From Erodium maritimum (taxonomy: Eukaryota > Streptophyta > Magnoliopsida > Geraniales > Geraniaceae): 64,000 nt of DNA. Each line of letters begins with the position of its first letter. Position 1 is the stretch's first letter. Positions 8,901 through 23,900 of this stretch are shown one piece after another. Made by a program: the position numbers and the translations under genes. The stretch is taken from NCBI GenBank assembly GCA_963921825.1, contig OY997593.1, positions 65,084,039 through 65,148,038 on the forward strand, given 5' to 3'. The notes beneath the pieces are model-generated. The model had not been told where the DNA came from and ran no database searches. It saw nothing but the letters and a program-made list of their open reading frames with translations.

Positions 8901-11900
8901 AAATGAAAATAGTAAGAACATACATTAAGTGTAGCGTATACATACAACTGAAACAACATGCATTAAGGTTGACTTACACATACAAATGAAAAGGCCAAGA
9001 ACATACATTTAAAATTGTATAAACATACATTAAGTTCAGCGTACATATATAACTGAAAATTAGAAAACATGTAGTTGTAAAAACATATATACAAAACATA
9101 CATTAAGATTAGATTATTCATACAAATGCAGTTGCAAAAACATACATTAGTGCACAGTTAACGATTTGTGTTTTTGCTTGTACACGTTCTTTTTTGCTTC
9201 AAAACATATTCAATATGCTACTTGATAGATAAATCTTGAAAAAAGAAAGTTTTTGGCGCAAGAAGAAATTAAATTGGAGTTGAAACGAAGCGGGAAAGAT
9301 CAAAATAAGAAACTTGGTGAAAAAAAAATAAAAAAAATCAGGCATGCGATTTGCGATTCCAAGTCTGGAATTGGTCAATTTTTTTGCGAAATACGAACCA
9401 ATTCCAGACTTGGTATCGCAAATCCCATGGCTGATTTTTTTCTTTCTTTCAACTCTGATTTAATTTCTTTTTGCGCCAAGAACTTTGTTTTTTCAAGATC
9501 TATCTATCAAGTAGCATATTGAATATGTTTTGAAGCAAAAGAAAAACATGTACAAGAAAAACACAAATCGTTAACCGTGTACTAATGTATGTTTTTGGAA
9601 CTGCATTTGTATGAATAAGCTAATCTTAATGTATGTGTAAGCTAATCTTAATTTATTAGCTTACACGTACAAAACATACATACACATACAAATGAAAATA
9701 GTAAGAACATACATTAAGTGTAGCGTATACATACAACTGAAACAACATGCATTAAGGTTGACTTACACATACAAATGAAAAGGCCAAGAACATACATTTA
9801 AAATTGTATAAACATACATTAAGTTCAGCGTACATATATAACTGAAAATTAGAAAACATGTAGTTGTAAAAACATATATACAAAACATACATTAAGATTA
9901 GATTATTCATACAAATGCAGTTGCAAAAACATACATTAGTGCACAGTTAACGATTTGTGTTTTTGCTTGTACACGTTCTTTTTTGCTTCAAAACATATTC
10001 AATATGCTACTTGATAGATAAATCTTGAAAAAAGAAAGTTTTTGGCGCAAGAAGAAATTAAATTGGAGTTGAAACGAAGCGGGAAAGATCAAAATAAGAA
10101 ACTTGGTGAAAAAAAAATAAAAAAAATCAGGCATGCGATTTGCGATTCCAAGTCTGGAATTGGTCAATTTTTTTGCGAAATACGAACCAATTCCAGACTT
10201 GGTATCGCAAATCCCATGGCTGATTTTTTTCTTTCTTTCAACTCTGATTTAATTTCTTTTTGCGCCAAGAACTTTGTTTTTTCAAGATCTATCTATCAAG
10301 TAGCATATTGAATATGTTTTGAAGCAAAAGAAAAACATGTACAAGAAAAACACAAATCGTTAACCGTGTACTAATGTATGTTTTTGGAACTGCATTTGTA
10401 TGAATAAGCTAATCTTAATGTATGTGTAAGCTAATCTTAATTTATTAGCTTACACGTACAAAACATACATACACATACAAATGAAAATAGTAAGAACATA
10501 CATTAAGTGTAGCGTATACATACAACTGAAACAACATGCATTAAGGTTGACTTACACATACAAATGAAAAGGCCAAGAACATACATTTAAAATTGTATAA
10601 ACATACATTAAGTTCAGCGTACATATATAACTGAAAATTAGAAAACATGTAGTTGTAAAAACATATATACAAAACATACATTAAGATTAGATTATTCATA
10701 CAAATGCAGTTGCAAAAACATACATTAGTGCACAGTTAACGATTTGTGTTTTTGCTTGTACACGTTCTTTTTTGCTTCAAAACATATTCAATATGCTACT
10801 TGATAGATAAATCTTGAAAAAAGAAAGTTTTTGGCGCAAGAAGAAATTAAATTGGAGTTGAAACGAAGCGGGAAAGATCAAAATAAGAAACTTGGTGAAA
10901 AAAAAATAAAAAAAATCAGGCATGCGATTTGCGATTCCAAGTCTGGAATTGGTCAATTTTTTTGCGAAATACGAACCAATTCCAGACTTGGTATCGCAAA
11001 TCCCATGGCTGATTTTTTTCTTTCTTTCAACTCTGATTTAATTTCTTTTTGCGCCAAGAACTTTGTTTTTTCAAGATCTATCTATCAAGTAGCATATTGA
11101 ATATGTTTTGAAGCAAAAGAAAAACATGTACAAGAAAAACACAAATCGTTAACCGTGTACTAATGTATGTTTTTGGAACTGCATTTGTATGAATAAGCTA
11201 ATCTTAATGTATGTGTAAGCTAATCTTAATTTATTAGCTTACACGTACAAAACATACATACACATACAAATGAAAATAGTAAGAACATACATTAAGTGTA
11301 GCGTATACATACAACTGAAACAACATGCATTAAGGTTGACTTACACATACAAATGAAAAGGCCAAGAACATACATTTAAAATTGTATAAACATACATTAA
11401 GTTCAGCGTACATATATAACTGAAAATTAGAAAACATGTAGTTGTAAAAACATATATACAAAACATACATTAAGATTAGATTATTCATACAAATGCAGTT
11501 GCAAAAACATACATTAGTGCACAGTTAACGATTTGTGTTTTTGCTTGTACACGTTCTTTTTTGCTTCAAAACATATTCAATATGCTACTTGATAGATAAA
11601 TCTTGAAAAAAGAAAGTTTTTGGCGCAAGAAGAAATTAAATTGGAGTTGAAACGAAGCGGGAAAGATCAAAATAAGAAACTTGGTGAAAAAAAAATAAAA
11701 AAAATCAGGCATGCGATTTGCGATTCCAAGTCTGGAATTGGTCAATTTTTTTGCGAAATACGAACCAATTCCAGACTTGGTATCGCAAATCCCATGGCTG
11801 ATTTTTTTCTTTCTTTCAACTCTGATTTAATTTCTTTTTGCGCCAAGAACTTTGTTTTTTCAAGATCTATCTATCAAGTAGCATATTGAATATGTTTTGA

Positions 11901-14900
11901 AGCAAAAGAAAAACATGTACAAGAAAAACACAAATCGTTAACCGTGTACTAATGTATGTTTTTGGAACTGCATTTGTATGAATAAGCTAATCTTAATGTA
12001 TGTGTAAGCTAATCTTAATTTATTAGCTTACACGTACAAAACATACATACACATACAAATGAAAATAGTAAGAACATACATTAAGTGTAGCGTATACATA
12101 CAACTGAAACAACATGCATTAAGGTTGACTTACACATACAAATGAAAAGGCCAAGAACATACATTTAAAATTGTATAAACATACATTAAGTTCAGCGTAC
12201 ATATATAACTGAAAATTAGAAAACATGTAGTTGTAAAAACATATATACAAAACATACATTAAGATTAGATTATTCATACAAATGCAGTTGCAAAAACATA
12301 CATTAGTGCACAGTTAACGATTTGTGTTTTTGCTTGTACACGTTCTTTTTTGCTTCAAAACATATTCAATATGCTACTTGATAGATAAATCTTGAAAAAA
12401 GAAAGTTTTTGGCGCAAGAAGAAATTAAATTGGAGTTGAAACGAAGCGGGAAAGATCAAAATAAGAAACTTGGTGAAAAAAAAATAAAAAAAATCAGGCA
12501 TGCGATTTGCGATTCCAAGTCTGGAATTGGTCAATTTTTTTGCGAAATACGAACCAATTCCAGACTTGGTATCGCAAATCCCATGGCTGATTTTTTTCTT
12601 TCTTTCAACTCTGATTTAATTTCTTTTTGCGCCAAGAACTTTGTTTTTTCAAGATCTATCTATCAAGTAGCATATTGAATATGTTTTGAAGCAAAAGAAA
12701 AACATGTACAAGAAAAACACAAATCGTTAACCGTGTACTAATGTATGTTTTTGGAACTGCATTTGTATGAATAAGCTAATCTTAATGTATGTGTAAGCTA
12801 ATCTTAATTTATTAGCTTACACGTACAAAACATACATACACATACAAATGAAAATAGTAAGAACATACATTAAGTGTAGCGTATACATACAACTGAAACA
12901 ACATGCATTAAGGTTGACTTACACATACAAATGAAAAGGCCAAGAACATACATTTAAAATTGTATAAACATACATTAAGTTCAGCGTACATATATAACTG
13001 AAAATTAGAAAACATGTAGTTGTAAAAACATATATACAAAACATACATTAAGATTAGATTATTCATACAAATGCAGTTGCAAAAACATACATTAGTGCAC
13101 AGTTAACGATTTGTGTTTTTGCTTGTACACGTTCTTTTTTGCTTCAAAACATATTCAATATGCTACTTGATAGATAAATCTTGAAAAAAGAAAGTTTTTG
13201 GCGCAAGAAGAAATTAAATTGGAGTTGAAACGAAGCGGGAAAGATCAAAATAAGAAACTTGGTGAAAAAAAAATAAAAAAAATCAGGCATGCGATTTGCG
13301 ATTCCAAGTCTGGAATTGGTCAATTTTTTTGCGAAATACGAACCAATTCCAGACTTGGTATCGCAAATCCCATGGCTGATTTTTTTCTTTCTTTCAACTC
13401 TGATTTAATTTCTTTTTGCGCCAAGAACTTTGTTTTTTCAAGATCTATCTATCAAGTAGCATATTGAATATGTTTTGAAGCAAAAGAAAAACATGTACAA
13501 GAAAAACACAAATCGTTAACCGTGTACTAATGTATGTTTTTGGAACTGCATTTGTATGAATAAGCTAATCTTAATGTATGTGTAAGCTAATCTTAATTTA
13601 TTAGCTTACACGTACAAAACATACATACACATACAAATGAAAATAGTAAGAACATACATTAAGTGTAGCGTATACATACAACTGAAACAACATGCATTAA
13701 GGTTGACTTACACATACAAATGAAAAGGCCAAGAACATACATTTAAAATTGTATAAACATACATTAAGTTCAGCGTACATATATAACTGAAAATTAGAAA
13801 ACATGTAGTTGTAAAAACATATATACAAAACATACATTAAGATTAGATTATTCATACAAATGCAGTTGCAAAAACATACATTAGTGCACAGTTAACGATT
13901 TGTGTTTTTGCTTGTACACGTTCTTTTTTGCTTCAAAACATATTCAATATGCTACTTGATAGATAAATCTTGAAAAAAGAAAGTTTTTGGCGCAAGAAGA
14001 AATTAAATTGGAGTTGAAACGAAGCGGGAAAGATCAAAATAAGAAACTTGGTGAAAAAAAAATAAAAAAAATCAGGCATGCGATTTGCGATTCCAAGTCT
14101 GGAATTGGTCAATTTTTTTGCGAAATACGAACCAATTCCAGACTTGGTATCGCAAATCCCATGGCTGATTTTTTTCTTTCTTTCAACTCTGATTTAATTT
14201 CTTTTTGCGCCAAGAACTTTGTTTTTTCAAGATCTATCTATCAAGTAGCATATTGAATATGTTTTGAAGCAAAAGAAAAACATGTACAAGAAAAACACAA
14301 ATCGTTAACCGTGTACTAATGTATGTTTTTGGAACTGCATTTGTATGAATAAGCTAATCTTAATGTATGTGTAAGCTAATCTTAATTTATTAGCTTACAC
14401 GTACAAAACATACATACACATACAAATGAAAATAGTAAGAACATACATTAAGTGTAGCGTATACATACAACTGAAACAACATGCATTAAGGTTGACTTAC
14501 ACATACAAATGAAAAGGCCAAGAACATACATTTAAAATTGTATAAACATACATTAAGTTCAGCGTACATATATAACTGAAAATTAGAAAACATGTAGTTG
14601 TAAAAACATATATACAAAACATACATTAAGATTAGATTATTCATACAAATGCAGTTGCAAAAACATACATTAGTGCACAGTTAACGATTTGTGTTTTTGC
14701 TTGTACACGTTCTTTTTTGCTTCAAAACATATTCAATATGCTACTTGATAGATAAATCTTGAAAAAAGAAAGTTTTTGGCGCAAGAAGAAATTAAATTGG
14801 AGTTGAAACGAAGCGGGAAAGATCAAAATAAGAAACTTGGTGAAAAAAAAATAAAAAAAATCAGGCATGCGATTTGCGATTCCAAGTCTGGAATTGGTCA

Positions 14901-17900
14901 ATTTTTTTGCGAAATACGAACCAATTCCAGACTTGGTATCGCAAATCCCATGGCTGATTTTTTTCTTTCTTTCAACTCTGATTTAATTTCTTTTTGCGCC
15001 AAGAACTTTGTTTTTTCAAGATCTATCTATCAAGTAGCATATTGAATATGTTTTGAAGCAAAAGAAAAACATGTACAAGAAAAACACAAATCGTTAACCG
15101 TGTACTAATGTATGTTTTTGGAACTGCATTTGTATGAATAAGCTAATCTTAATGTATGTGTAAGCTAATCTTAATTTATTAGCTTACACGTACAAAACAT
15201 ACATACACATACAAATGAAAATAGTAAGAACATACATTAAGTGTAGCGTATACATACAACTGAAACAACATGCATTAAGGTTGACTTACACATACAAATG
15301 AAAAGGCCAAGAACATACATTTAAAATTGTATAAACATACATTAAGTTCAGCGTACATATATAACTGAAAATTAGAAAACATGTAGTTGTAAAAACATAT
15401 ATACAAAACATACATTAAGATTAGATTATTCATACAAATGCAGTTGCAAAAACATACATTAGTGCACAGTTAACGATTTGTGTTTTTGCTTGTACACGTT
15501 CTTTTTTGCTTCAAAACATATTCAATATGCTACTTGATAGATAAATCTTGAAAAAAGAAAGTTTTTGGCGCAAGAAGAAATTAAATTGGAGTTGAAACGA
15601 AGCGGGAAAGATCAAAATAAGAAACTTGGTGAAAAAAAAATAAAAAAAATCAGGCATGCGATTTGCGATTCCAAGTCTGGAATTGGTCAATTTTTTTGCG
15701 AAATACGAACCAATTCCAGACTTGGTATCGCAAATCCCATGGCTGATTTTTTTCTTTCTTTCAACTCTGATTTAATTTCTTTTTGCGCCAAGAACTTTGT
15801 TTTTTCAAGATCTATCTATCAAGTAGCATATTGAATATGTTTTGAAGCAAAAGAAAAACATGTACAAGAAAAACACAAATCGTTAACCGTGTACTAATGT
15901 ATGTTTTTGGAACTGCATTTGTATGAATAAGCTAATCTTAATGTATGTGTAAGCTAATCTTAATTTATTAGCTTACACGTACAAAACATACATACACATA
16001 CAAATGAAAATAGTAAGAACATACATTAAGTGTAGCGTATACATACAACTGAAACAACATGCATTAAGGTTGACTTACACATACAAATGAAAAGGCCAAG
16101 AACATACATTTAAAATTGTATAAACATACATTAAGTTCAGCGTACATATATAACTGAAAATTAGAAAACATGTAGTTGTAAAAACATATATACAAAACAT
16201 ACATTAAGATTAGATTATTCATACAAATGCAGTTGCAAAAACATACATTAGTGCACAGTTAACGATTTGTGTTTTTGCTTGTACACGTTCTTTTTTGCTT
16301 CAAAACATATTCAATATGCTACTTGATAGATAAATCTTGAAAAAAGAAAGTTTTTGGCGCAAGAAGAAATTAAATTGGAGTTGAAACGAAGCGGGAAAGA
16401 TCAAAATAAGAAACTTGGTGAAAAAAAAATAAAAAAAATCAGGCATGCGATTTGCGATTCCAAGTCTGGAATTGGTCAATTTTTTTGCGAAATACGAACC
16501 AATTCCAGACTTGGTATCGCAAATCCCATGGCTGATTTTTTTCTTTCTTTCAACTCTGATTTAATTTCTTTTTGCGCCAAGAACTTTGTTTTTTCAAGAT
16601 CTATCTATCAAGTAGCATATTGAATATGTTTTGAAGCAAAAGAAAAACATGTACAAGAAAAACACAAATCGTTAACCGTGTACTAATGTATGTTTTTGGA
16701 ACTGCATTTGTATGAATAAGCTAATCTTAATGTATGTGTAAGCTAATCTTAATTTATTAGCTTACACGTACAAAACATACATACACATACAAATGAAAAT
16801 AGTAAGAACATACATTAAGTGTAGCGTATACATACAACTGAAACAACATGCATTAAGGTTGACTTACACATACAAATGAAAAGGCCAAGAACATACATTT
16901 AAAATTGTATAAACATACATTAAGTTCAGCGTACATATATAACTGAAAATTAGAAAACATGTAGTTGTAAAAACATATATACAAAACATACATTAAGATT
17001 AGATTATTCATACAAATGCAGTTGCAAAAACATACATTAGTGCACAGTTAACGATTTGTGTTTTTGCTTGTACACGTTCTTTTTTGCTTCAAAACATATT
17101 CAATATGCTACTTGATAGATAAATCTTGAAAAAAGAAAGTTTTTGGCGCAAGAAGAAATTAAATTGGAGTTGAAACGAAGCGGGAAAGATCAAAATAAGA
17201 AACTTGGTGAAAAAAAAATAAAAAAAATCAGGCATGCGATTTGCGATTCCAAGTCTGGAATTGGTCAATTTTTTTGCGAAATACGAACCAATTCCAGACT
17301 TGGTATCGCAAATCCCATGGCTGATTTTTTTCTTTCTTTCAACTCTGATTTAATTTCTTTTTGCGCCAAGAACTTTGTTTTTTCAAGATCTATCTATCAA
17401 GTAGCATATTGAATATGTTTTGAAGCAAAAGAAAAACATGTACAAGAAAAACACAAATCGTTAACCGTGTACTAATGTATGTTTTTGGAACTGCATTTGT
17501 ATGAATAAGCTAATCTTAATGTATGTGTAAGCTAATCTTAATTTATTAGCTTACACGTACAAAACATACATACACATACAAATGAAAATAGTAAGAACAT
17601 ACATTAAGTGTAGCGTATACATACAACTGAAACAACATGCATTAAGGTTGACTTACACATACAAATGAAAAGGCCAAGAACATACATTTAAAATTGTATA
17701 AACATACATTAAGTTCAGCGTACATATATAACTGAAAATTAGAAAACATGTAGTTGTAAAAACATATATACAAAACATACATTAAGATTAGATTATTCAT
17801 ACAAATGCAGTTGCAAAAACATACATTAGTGCACAGTTAACGATTTGTGTTTTTGCTTGTACACGTTCTTTTTTGCTTCAAAACATATTCAATATGCTAC

Positions 17901-20900
17901 TTGATAGATAAATCTTGAAAAAAGAAAGTTTTTGGCGCAAGAAGAAATTAAATTGGAGTTGAAACGAAGCGGGAAAGATCAAAATAAGAAACTTGGTGAA
18001 AAAAAAATAAAAAAAATCAGGCATGCGATTTGCGATTCCAAGTCTGGAATTGGTCAATTTTTTTGCGAAATACGAACCAATTCCAGACTTGGTATCGCAA
18101 ATCCCATGGCTGATTTTTTTCTTTCTTTCAACTCTGATTTAATTTCTTTTTGCGCCAAGAACTTTGTTTTTTCAAGATCTATCTATCAAGTAGCATATTG
18201 AATATGTTTTGAAGCAAAAGAAAAACATGTACAAGAAAAACACAAATCGTTAACCGTGTACTAATGTATGTTTTTGGAACTGCATTTGTATGAATAAGCT
18301 AATCTTAATGTATGTGTAAGCTAATCTTAATTTATTAGCTTACACGTACAAAACATACATACACATACAAATGAAAATAGTAAGAACATACATTAAGTGT
18401 AGCGTATACATACAACTGAAACAACATGCATTAAGGTTGACTTACACATACAAATGAAAAGGCCAAGAACATACATTTAAAATTGTATAAACATACATTA
18501 AGTTCAGCGTACATATATAACTGAAAATTAGAAAACATGTAGTTGTAAAAACATATATACAAAACATACATTAAGATTAGATTATTCATACAAATGCAGT
18601 TGCAAAAACATACATTAGTGCACAGTTAACGATTTGTGTTTTTGCTTGTACACGTTCTTTTTTGCTTCAAAACATATTCAATATGCTACTTGATAGATAA
18701 ATCTTGAAAAAAGAAAGTTTTTGGCGCAAGAAGAAATTAAATTGGAGTTGAAACGAAGCGGGAAAGATCAAAATAAGAAACTTGGTGAAAAAAAAATAAA
18801 AAAAATCAGGCATGCGATTTGCGATTCCAAGTCTGGAATTGGTCAATTTTTTTGCGAAATACGAACCAATTCCAGACTTGGTATCGCAAATCCCATGGCT
18901 GATTTTTTTCTTTCTTTCAACTCTGATTTAATTTCTTTTTGCGCCAAGAACTTTGTTTTTTCAAGATCTATCTATCAAGTAGCATATTGAATATGTTTTG
19001 AAGCAAAAGAAAAACATGTACAAGAAAAACACAAATCGTTAACCGTGTACTAATGTATGTTTTTGGAACTGCATTTGTATGAATAAGCTAATCTTAATGT
19101 ATGTGTAAGCTAATCTTAATTTATTAGCTTACACGTACAAAACATACATACACATACAAATGAAAATAGTAAGAACATACATTAAGTGTAGCGTATACAT
19201 ACAACTGAAACAACATGCATTAAGGTTGACTTACACATACAAATGAAAAGGCCAAGAACATACATTTAAAATTGTATAAACATACATTAAGTTCAGCGTA
19301 CATATATAACTGAAAATTAGAAAACATGTAGTTGTAAAAACATATATACAAAACATACATTAAGATTAGATTATTCATACAAATGCAGTTGCAAAAACAT
19401 ACATTAGTGCACAGTTAACGATTTGTGTTTTTGCTTGTACACGTTCTTTTTTGCTTCAAAACATATTCAATATGCTACTTGATAGATAAATCTTGAAAAA
19501 AGAAAGTTTTTGGCGCAAGAAGAAATTAAATTGGAGTTGAAACGAAGCGGGAAAGATCAAAATAAGAAACTTGGTGAAAAAAAAATAAAAAAAATCAGGC
19601 ATGCGATTTGCGATTCCAAGTCTGGAATTGGTCAATTTTTTTGCGAAATACGAACCAATTCCAGACTTGGTATCGCAAATCCCATGGCTGATTTTTTTCT
19701 TTCTTTCAACTCTGATTTAATTTCTTTTTGCGCCAAGAACTTTGTTTTTTCAAGATCTATCTATCAAGTAGCATATTGAATATGTTTTGAAGCAAAAGAA
19801 AAACATGTACAAGAAAAACACAAATCGTTAACCGTGTACTAATGTATGTTTTTGGAACTGCATTTGTATGAATAAGCTAATCTTAATGTATGTGTAAGCT
19901 AATCTTAATTTATTAGCTTACACGTACAAAACATACATACACATACAAATGAAAATAGTAAGAACATACATTAAGTGTAGCGTATACATACAACTGAAAC
20001 AACATGCATTAAGGTTGACTTACACATACAAATGAAAAGGCCAAGAACATACATTTAAAATTGTATAAACATACATTAAGTTCAGCGTACATATATAACT
20101 GAAAATTAGAAAACATGTAGTTGTAAAAACATATATACAAAACATACATTAAGATTAGATTATTCATACAAATGCAGTTGCAAAAACATACATTAGTGCA
20201 CAGTTAACGATTTGTGTTTTTGCTTGTACACGTTCTTTTTTGCTTCAAAACATATTCAATATGCTACTTGATAGATAAATCTTGAAAAAAGAAAGTTTTT
20301 GGCGCAAGAAGAAATTAAATTGGAGTTGAAACGAAGCGGGAAAGATCAAAATAAGAAACTTGGTGAAAAAAAAATAAAAAAAATCAGGCATGCGATTTGC
20401 GATTCCAAGTCTGGAATTGGTCAATTTTTTTGCGAAATACGAACCAATTCCAGACTTGGTATCGCAAATCCCATGGCTGATTTTTTTCTTTCTTTCAACT
20501 CTGATTTAATTTCTTTTTGCGCCAAGAACTTTGTTTTTTCAAGATCTATCTATCAAGTAGCATATTGAATATGTTTTGAAGCAAAAGAAAAACATGTACA
20601 AGAAAAACACAAATCGTTAACCGTGTACTAATGTATGTTTTTGGAACTGCATTTGTATGAATAAGCTAATCTTAATGTATGTGTAAGCTAATCTTAATTT
20701 ATTAGCTTACACGTACAAAACATACATACACATACAAATGAAAATAGTAAGAACATACATTAAGTGTAGCGTATACATACAACTGAAACAACATGCATTA
20801 AGGTTGACTTACACATACAAATGAAAAGGCCAAGAACATACATTTAAAATTGTATAAACATACATTAAGTTCAGCGTACATATATAACTGAAAATTAGAA

Positions 20901-23900
20901 AACATGTAGTTGTAAAAACATATATACAAAACATACATTAAGATTAGATTATTCATACAAATGCAGTTGCAAAAACATACATTAGTGCACAGTTAACGAT
21001 TTGTGTTTTTGCTTGTACACGTTCTTTTTTGCTTCAAAACATATTCAATATGCTACTTGATAGATAAATCTTGAAAAAAGAAAGTTTTTGGCGCAAGAAG
21101 AAATTAAATTGGAGTTGAAACGAAGCGGGAAAGATCAAAATAAGAAACTTGGTGAAAAAAAAATAAAAAAAATCAGGCATGCGATTTGCGATTCCAAGTC
21201 TGGAATTGGTCAATTTTTTTGCGAAATACGAACCAATTCCAGACTTGGTATCGCAAATCCCATGGCTGATTTTTTTCTTTCTTTCAACTCTGATTTAATT
21301 TCTTTTTGCGCCAAGAACTTTGTTTTTTCAAGATCTATCTATCAAGTAGCATATTGAATATGTTTTGAAGCAAAAGAAAAACATGTACAAGAAAAACACA
21401 AATCGTTAACCGTGTACTAATGTATGTTTTTGGAACTGCATTTGTATGAATAAGCTAATCTTAATGTATGTGTAAGCTAATCTTAATTTATTAGCTTACA
21501 CGTACAAAACATACATACACATACAAATGAAAATAGTAAGAACATACATTAAGTGTAGCGTATACATACAACTGAAACAACATGCATTAAGGTTGACTTA
21601 CACATACAAATGAAAAGGCCAAGAACATACATTTAAAATTGTATAAACATACATTAAGTTCAGCGTACATATATAACTGAAAATTAGAAAACATGTAGTT
21701 GTAAAAACATATATACAAAACATACATTAAGATTAGATTATTCATACAAATGCAGTTGCAAAAACATACATTAGTGCACAGTTAACGATTTGTGTTTTTG
21801 CTTGTACACGTTCTTTTTTGCTTCAAAACATATTCAATATGCTACTTGATAGATAAATCTTGAAAAAAGAAAGTTTTTGGCGCAAGAAGAAATTAAATTG
21901 GAGTTGAAACGAAGCGGGAAAGATCAAAATAAGAAACTTGGTGAAAAAAAAATAAAAAAAATCAGGCATGCGATTTGCGATTCCAAGTCTGGAATTGGTC
22001 AATTTTTTTGCGAAATACGAACCAATTCCAGACTTGGTATCGCAAATCCCATGGCTGATTTTTTTCTTTCTTTCAACTCTGATTTAATTTCTTTTTGCGC
22101 CAAGAACTTTGTTTTTTCAAGATCTATCTATCAAGTAGCATATTGAATATGTTTTGAAGCAAAAGAAAAACATGTACAAGAAAAACACAAATCGTTAACC
22201 GTGTACTAATGTATGTTTTTGGAACTGCATTTGTATGAATAAGCTAATCTTAATGTATGTGTAAGCTAATCTTAATTTATTAGCTTACACGTACAAAACA
22301 TACATACACATACAAATGAAAATAGTAAGAACATACATTAAGTGTAGCGTATACATACAACTGAAACAACATGCATTAAGGTTGACTTACACATACAAAT
22401 GAAAAGGCCAAGAACATACATTTAAAATTGTATAAACATACATTAAGTTCAGCGTACATATATAACTGAAAATTAGAAAACATGTAGTTGTAAAAACATA
22501 TATACAAAACATACATTAAGATTAGATTATTCATACAAATGCAGTTGCAAAAACATACATTAGTGCACAGTTAACGATTTGTGTTTTTGCTTGTACACGT
22601 TCTTTTTTGCTTCAAAACATATTCAATATGCTACTTGATAGATAAATCTTGAAAAAAGAAAGTTTTTGGCGCAAGAAGAAATTAAATTGGAGTTGAAACG
22701 AAGCGGGAAAGATCAAAATAAGAAACTTGGTGAAAAAAAAATAAAAAAAATCAGGCATGCGATTTGCGATTCCAAGTCTGGAATTGGTCAATTTTTTTGC
22801 GAAATACGAACCAATTCCAGACTTGGTATCGCAAATCCCATGGCTGATTTTTTTCTTTCTTTCAACTCTGATTTAATTTCTTTTTGCGCCAAGAACTTTG
22901 TTTTTTCAAGATCTATCTATCAAGTAGCATATTGAATATGTTTTGAAGCAAAAGAAAAACATGTACAAGAAAAACACAAATCGTTAACCGTGTACTAATG
23001 TATGTTTTTGGAACTGCATTTGTATGAATAAGCTAATCTTAATGTATGTGTAAGCTAATCTTAATTTATTAGCTTACACGTACAAAACATACATACACAT
23101 ACAAATGAAAATAGTAAGAACATACATTAAGTGTAGCGTATACATACAACTGAAACAACATGCATTAAGGTTGACTTACACATACAAATGAAAAGGCCAA
23201 GAACATACATTTAAAATTGTATAAACATACATTAAGTTCAGCGTACATATATAACTGAAAATTAGAAAACATGTAGTTGTAAAAACATATATACAAAACA
23301 TACATTAAGATTAGATTATTCATACAAATGCAGTTGCAAAAACATACATTAGTGCACAGTTAACGATTTGTGTTTTTGCTTGTACACGTTCTTTTTTGCT
23401 TCAAAACATATTCAATATGCTACTTGATAGATAAATCTTGAAAAAAGAAAGTTTTTGGCGCAAGAAGAAATTAAATTGGAGTTGAAACGAAGCGGGAAAG
23501 ATCAAAATAAGAAACTTGGTGAAAAAAAAATAAAAAAAATCAGGCATGCGATTTGCGATTCCAAGTCTGGAATTGGTCAATTTTTTTGCGAAATACGAAC
23601 CAATTCCAGACTTGGTATCGCAAATCCCATGGTTGATTTTTTTCTTTCTTTCAACTCTGATTTAATTTCTTTTTGCGCCAAGAACTTTGTTTTTTCAAGA
23701 TCTATCTATCAAGTAGCATATTGAATATGTTTTGAAGCAAAAGAAAAACATGTACAAGAAAAACACAAATCGTTAACCGTGTACTAATGTATGTTTTTGG
23801 AACTGCATTTGTATGAATAAGCTAATCTTAATGTATGTGTAAGCTAATCTTAATTTATTAGCTTACACGTACAAAACATACATACACATACAAATGAAAA